A DNA stretch of 10,583 nucleotides, from the NCBI GenBank assembly GCA_964398985.1, contig CAYNOS010000054.1, positions 1 to 10,583 of the forward strand, written 5' to 3'. Both the position numbers and the translations under genes were made by a program. Position 1 is the stretch's first letter; each line of letters begins with the position of its first letter. This document shows, piece after piece, positions 7,405 through 10,583 of the stretch. The stretch comes from CAYMRL01 sp964398985. Its GTDB lineage: Bacteria > Deinococcota > Deinococci > Deinococcales > Trueperaceae. The notes below the pieces were generated by a model. It had not been told where the DNA came from. It was given only the letters and a program-made list of their open reading frames with translations, and made no database searches.

Positions 7405-8544
7405 TCAAGGGCCGGCTGCGACGAAGCGCATGAGGCCGGTGTTGGGGTAGTAGTAGGCGAGAATCCGGCCGTAATCGTGACCGGCTGCCGCCAGCGCCCG
7501 GGCTCCGTACTGGCTCATGCCCACGCCGTGGCCCCAGCCGTCGCCGCTGACGACGAGCCCGCCTTGAACCCGGAAGCGCGTCGACTTCAGACCCCACGAC
7601 CGCGTCAGCGCGGTGAGCCGGGAGCCCCGCAAGATGGCGCTGCCGGAGGTTCCCGTGACCTCGAGTTCGGAGACGCGACCGGACTCCGTCACCGCCACCA
7701 CCCTGAGGCCGGTCACGGTGCCGAGCGCGTGGCCGGCGGCCGCCAGCGAGGCGCCGAGCGCCGCGCCGTCGAGGCGCAGTTGCCAGGCGCGGTGCGGAGT
7801 CGTGGCCGGCGCATCGGCCAGTGCCACCAGGTAAGGGACCGGCATGCCCCAGACCTCACGGCTGGACGCCACGGTCCCGCCGGAGTCCGAGTGGTAGTAG
7901 GTGCGCGCCGTGACGCCCGCGTAACTGACGACGACGCCGGCGGTCTCCCTGACCGCCTGATCGGTGCGTGGCTGCTCGGCCGCCACGCCGCGATAGACCT
8001 GGCAGTCGACGGTGGCGCACAGGTCATAGGGGGCGAACGGATCCAGCGAAGTCATCGTGTAGCTGCGCGCCGCGACGGCTTGGGCCTTCAGCGCTTCGAG
8101 CGGCCACGATGCCGACATCTCTGAGGGCACCACGCCCCGCAGGTAGCTCTCGAGGTCGAGGCGGTTGATGACCAGCAACTCGTCCCCGTCTGCGATCAGC
8201 TGCATCGCCCCGCGGTAGCGCGAGCCGTTGAACTCGATGAGGCCATTCTCCATCTCGAGCGCGAAGTGGCTGCCCACCTCACGGCCTTCGATCCACAGCG
8301 CGCCCCCAGCAGCCCTCACCGGCCAGCTGAGCGGAGCCTTGACCACGAACGGCGGCGAAGCCTCGAGGCTGCCGCGGTGCGCGCCAAGCGCGGTGACGAC
8401 TGCCTCGCTCTGGCGAGCCAGCAGCACCCTAACGTTCACGCCGGCCGCAGGCGCCTGAGCTGCGCTCAGGGACGAGAGGCCCAGTGCCAGGAACATGGCG
8501 CCGAGGGATGCGAAAGAGAAGACGAAGCGCCGGCGTGGCCGCAT
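7405..8544 (-). CDS. Secreted SpoIID/LytB-domain protein (putative peptidoglycan hydrolase)
   Basis: SpoIID is a lytic transglycosylase that cleaves denuded glycan strands in sporulating Firmicutes; LytB is an amidase enhancer with the same domain. This 379-residue protein has a signal peptide (RPRRR, hydrophobic core about 7-28, cleavage near AQA at 29-31) and one SpoIID domain from about 100 to the end. Family marks are GVVPSEM (137-143, with the Glu142 equivalent to the catalytic acid of SpoIID), AQAVAARSYT (154-163), a Cys pair in LCATVDCQVYRG (Cys176, Cys181), YHSDSGG (217-223), GWGHGVGMSQYGA (336-348) and YYYPNT (364-369). The frame stays open to 8634, but ATG 8544 is chosen because it begins the signal peptide and sits 7 bases after a -10 box. 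No sporulation genes are nearby, so a vegetative cell-wall role is likely. Confidence 0.92.
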   Translation of the reverse strand: MRPRRRFVFSFASLGAMFLALGLSSLSAAQAPAAGVNVRVLLARQSEAVVTALGAHRGSLEASPPFVVKAPLSWPVRAAGGALWIEGREVGSHFALEMENGLIEFNGSRYRGAMQLIADGDELLVINRLDLESYLRGVVPSEMSASWPLEALKAQAVAARSYTMTSLDPFAPYDLCATVDCQVYRGVAAEQPRTDQAVRETAGVVVSYAGVTARTYYHSDSGGTVASSREVWGMPVPYLVALADAPATTPHRAWQLRLDGAALGASLAAAGHALGTVTGLRVVAVTESGRVSELEVTGTSGSAILRGSRLTALTRSWGLKSTRFRVQGGLVVSGDGWGHGVGMSQYGARALAAAGHDYGRILAYYYPNTGLMRFVAAGP

Positions 8545-8557
8545 GTGACCGAGTATC
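8542..8557 (-). promoter_or_regulatory. -10 box and leaderless start of the SpoIID-domain gene
   Basis: On the minus strand GATACT (8557-8552, four of six consensus bases) is followed by 7 bases and ATG at 8544. There is no Shine-Dalgarno sequence just before the ATG, so the message probably begins with the start codon. A recognisable -35 box is lacking. Confidence 0.5.
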
Positions 8558-8626
8558 ACCCATCGGCGGCCACCAGGGCACGAAATCGTCCACTCGCCAA
8601 GGAGCGCAGCGTGCCACAGTAGCGCC
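8545..8626. promoter_or_regulatory. Divergent promoter spacer between spoIID-like and reductase genes
   Basis: This 82-base spacer carries both starts. For the plus-strand reductase, the nearest -10-like hexamer is CACAGT (8615-8620, matching consensus at three positions), six bases before ATG 8627. GGAG at 8600-8603 is too far away to serve as its ribosome binding site. No clear operator dyad is visible. Confidence 0.35.
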
Positions 8627-9472
8627 ATGTTCAAGGACGGACTGTTAGCTCAGAAGGTGGTGTTCGTCACCGGCGGCGGCAGCGGGCTCGGTCTAGCGAT
8701 GACTCGGCGCTTCCTGGAGCTCGGTGCGAACGCGGTGATCGCGAGCCGACGCCTGCAGCTTCTCGAGGAGAGGGCGGCCGAGCTCGAGCGCGAGAGTGGC
8801 CGCGAGGTCCTGGCGGTCGAGCTCGACGTCCGCGATCCCGAGGCCGTGGCGGCGGCCTTCGACGTGGCCGAGCAGCGTTTCGGGCGCATCGACGCGCTGG
8901 TCAACAACGCGGCCGGCAACTTCATCTCCCCCACCGAGCGCCTCAGTCATCGCGCCTTCGACGCGGTGCTGGGCATCGTGCTGCACGGTTCGGTGTACGC
9001 GACCTTGGAGCTGGGAAAGCGCTGGATCGCCAAGGGGCAGCGGGGGGCGGTGCTGTCGATAGCCGCGACGTACGCGGAGAGTGGCTCGGGCTACGTGGTG
9101 CCGTCTGCGGTTGCCAAGGCCGGCGTGGTGGCGTTGACGCGCTCGCTGGCCGGCGAGTGGGGCCGCCATGGGATCCGCCTCAACGCCATAGCCCCTGGTC
9201 CCTTCCCGACGGAAGGCGCCTGGAGTCGCCTGTTACCGACCGACAAGATACAGAGGCTGTTCGAGGATCGCGTGCCGCTGGGGCGCGTCGGCGACCACCG
9301 CGAGCTGGCCGACCTGGCCGCTTTCCTGCTGTCCGACGGCGCGGGCTACGTCACGGGCGATCTCATCTACATCGACGGCGGCGAGAGTGCCTTCAATGCG
9401 GGCGAGTTCAACCTGCTGAGCGAGGTCACCGACGCCGAGTGGGACGCGTTAGCGGCGGCCCGGCGCCGCTGA
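8627..9472 (+). CDS. Short-chain reductase of the 2,4-dienoyl-CoA reductase (DECR) type
   Basis: Members of this family use NADPH to reduce 2,4-dienoyl-CoA in beta-oxidation of unsaturated fatty acids. The 281-residue protein has the Rossmann motif TGGGSGLG (residues 15-22), an SRR at 39-41 that fits binding of the NADP phosphate, and NNAAGNF (92-98), a variant typical of DECR enzymes. The usual YxxxK motif is absent: Ser159 stands where Tyr is expected before Lys163. Instead Tyr148 lies 15 residues before Lys163, as Tyr199 and Lys214 do in human DECR1, with matching context (TYAESGSGYVVPSAVAK against YAETGSGFVVPSASAK as I recall it). PGPFPTEGA and YIDGGE follow. A wider acyl-CoA or other enoyl substrate range is possible. 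ATG 8627 has no ribosome binding site. The gene converges with the next. Confidence 0.9.
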   Translation: MFKDGLLAQKVVFVTGGGSGLGLAMTRRFLELGANAVIASRRLQLLEERAAELERESGREVLAVELDVRDPEAVAAAFDVAEQRFGRIDALVNNAAGNFISPTERLSHRAFDAVLGIVLHGSVYATLELGKRWIAKGQRGAVLSIAATYAESGSGYVVPSAVAKAGVVALTRSLAGEWGRHGIRLNAIAPGPFPTEGAWSRLLPTDKIQRLFEDRVPLGRVGDHRELADLAAFLLSDGAGYVTGDLIYIDGGESAFNAGEFNLLSEVTDAEWDALAAARRR

Positions 9473-9483
9473 AGGCAGCGCCG
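9461..9483. terminator. Possible hairpin between converging genes
   Basis: CGGCGC (9461-9466) pairs with GCGCCG (9478-9483), and after one mismatch GC pairs with GC (9468-9469 with 9475-9476) around a 5-base loop. It overlaps the reductase stop codon and has no T-tract on either strand, so its role as a terminator of the two converging genes is only a suggestion. Confidence 0.3.
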
Positions 9484-9528
9484 CAGCGAGCGGCCGTGGC
9501 GCCCATTCACGACGGCGGCGGGAACTGG

Positions 9529-9948
9529 CTAGAGGTCCTGCCCGCCAGGCAGCGACATGCGGAACAACCCGGTCGCGTCCTGGTAGTTGACGATCACCCG
9601 GTAGACGCCGCCACCGTTGGTGAACATCTCGTCGACCAGCGCCCTTTGCCCCGCCGTGAAGGTGCGTTCGAAGATGGTGCGTGCCGGCAGCGCCTCCCGG
9701 CTCGTCTGCAGGCTCTCCGGCCGCTCATAGGTGACCGAGACGGTGACGGTGCCGCGGTTGACGTTGCCACTGAAGCGCACCGGCATGTCGGTGCGCATCA
9801 ACGTGCGCCTCGTCGTGGTGGCTGAGTAGTCCTTCTTGTAGACGAGGATCGGCGTCTGGGACGGCACGCCGAGGTACCAGCCCCGCGTTTCGCCGACGAC
9901 GAAGAAGATGACGGCCAGTATCAGGATGAAGCCCAGTAGGTCGCGCAT
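9529..9948 (-). CDS. Hypothetical single-pass membrane protein with extracytoplasmic beta-rich domain
   Basis: A 139-residue protein of unknown function. Residues 4-20 (LLGFILILAVIFFVVGE) form one membrane anchor directly after the start Met-Arg-Asp; the remaining about 115 residues (GWYLGVPSQTPILVYKKDY, then alternating polar and hydrophobic strands to RMSLPGGQDL) look like a beta-sandwich exposed outside the membrane. There is no lipobox Cys and no catalytic motif that I can name. From memory, similar short proteins occur in Deinococcus genomes as conserved hypotheticals, which would make it lineage-specific; I could not check this. ATG 9948 is preferred to the upstream ATG at 9996 because it starts the anchor and lies 7 bases after a -10 box TATCAT. 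It lies downstream of aconitase in the same direction. Confidence 0.82.
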   Translation of the reverse strand: MRDLLGFILILAVIFFVVGETRGWYLGVPSQTPILVYKKDYSATTTRRTLMRTDMPVRFSGNVNRGTVTVSVTYERPESLQTSREALPARTIFERTFTAGQRALVDEMFTNGGGVYRVIVNYQDATGLFRMSLPGGQDL

Positions 9949-9961
9949 CTCGTCGATGATA
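9946..9961 (-). promoter_or_regulatory. -10 box and leaderless start of the membrane-protein gene
   Basis: On the minus strand TATCAT (9961-9956, 5 of 6 consensus bases) is followed by 7 bases and ATG at 9948. The only GGAGG is about 15-20 bases before the ATG, in the arm of an inverted repeat, too far for ribosome binding. The transcript would therefore begin at the start codon. No canonical -35 box is present. Confidence 0.6.
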
Positions 9962-9965
9962 CCGG

Positions 9966-10008
9966 CCTCCAGCCCGAGCGAGGCGGTAAGTGTCACTCGG
10001 GCTGGAGG
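9966..10008. repeat. Perfect 13-bp inverted repeat between aconitase and the membrane-protein gene
   Basis: CCTCCAGCCCGAG (9966-9978) and its exact complement CTCGGGCTGGAGG (9996-10008) flank 17 bases. It begins 7 bases after the aconitase stop codon and ends just upstream of the TATCAT -10 box of the next gene. It may be a terminator of the aconitase transcript, though no T-tract follows on the minus strand, or an operator covering the -35 region of the next promoter. Confidence 0.75.
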
Positions 10009-10014
10009 GCAAGC

Positions 10015-10583
<569 letters not shown>

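Noticed and set aside
8545..8634. N-terminal extension of the SpoIID-domain gene to 8634
   Set aside because: The extra residues precede a clear signal peptide, overlap the divergent reductase start and cover the -10 box; the ATG at 8544 is the better start.

Overview
This window looks like ordinary core chromosome from a high-GC bacterium, most likely of the phylum Deinococcota and perhaps nearer Truepera than Thermus; this placement is inferred, not proven. The reasons are the strongly GC-biased codons, several genes whose start codon sits seven bases downstream of a -10 hexamer with no Shine-Dalgarno sequence (leaderless transcription, common in Deinococcus), a short Mfd, a SpoIID-domain protein with no other sporulation gene in view, and a secreted protein ending in phenylalanine like an outer-membrane barrel. 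I see no insertion sequence, phage gene, CRISPR array, toxin-antitoxin pair or defence island.

Left part, plus strand (1-3220). The 3' two thirds of a pyrimidine-nucleoside phosphorylase gene is followed by a single initiator tRNA gene with its own promoter and terminator-like hairpin. Next come the ribosome-assembly GTPase gene era and, 5 bases later, a gene for a small stand-alone GIY-YIG domain protein. After a short promoter-bearing spacer lies a gene for a secreted, glycine-rich, probably beta-barrel protein with the best promoter and ribosome binding site in the window, closed by a strong hairpin terminator.

Middle part, minus strand (3242-8544). In transcription order (right to left) these are a secreted SpoIID/LytB-domain protein, a 69-residue protein with two predicted membrane segments, rsmI (16S rRNA 2'-O-methylation) and mfd (transcription-repair coupling). 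The last three are packed: the small membrane gene and rsmI share an ATGA, and rsmI runs 23 bases into mfd, so they are probably co-translated. The hairpin at 3188-3212 separates mfd from the converging barrel-protein gene and may serve both strands.

Right part (8545-10583). An 82-base divergent spacer separates spoIID from a plus-strand gene for a short-chain reductase of the 2,4-dienoyl-CoA reductase type. Converging on it are a minus-strand gene for an unrecognised single-pass membrane protein and, at the window edge, the C-terminal part of aconitase. A perfect 13-bp inverted repeat lies between the last two, directly upstream of the promoter of the membrane-protein gene.

The genes mostly serve housekeeping: nucleoside salvage, translation initiation and ribosome biogenesis, DNA repair, envelope, fatty-acid oxidation and the TCA cycle. 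The parts with least prior description are the small uncharacterised proteins (2700, 7351 and 9948 starts) and the leaderless promoter pattern; I did not find a convincing new multi-gene system.
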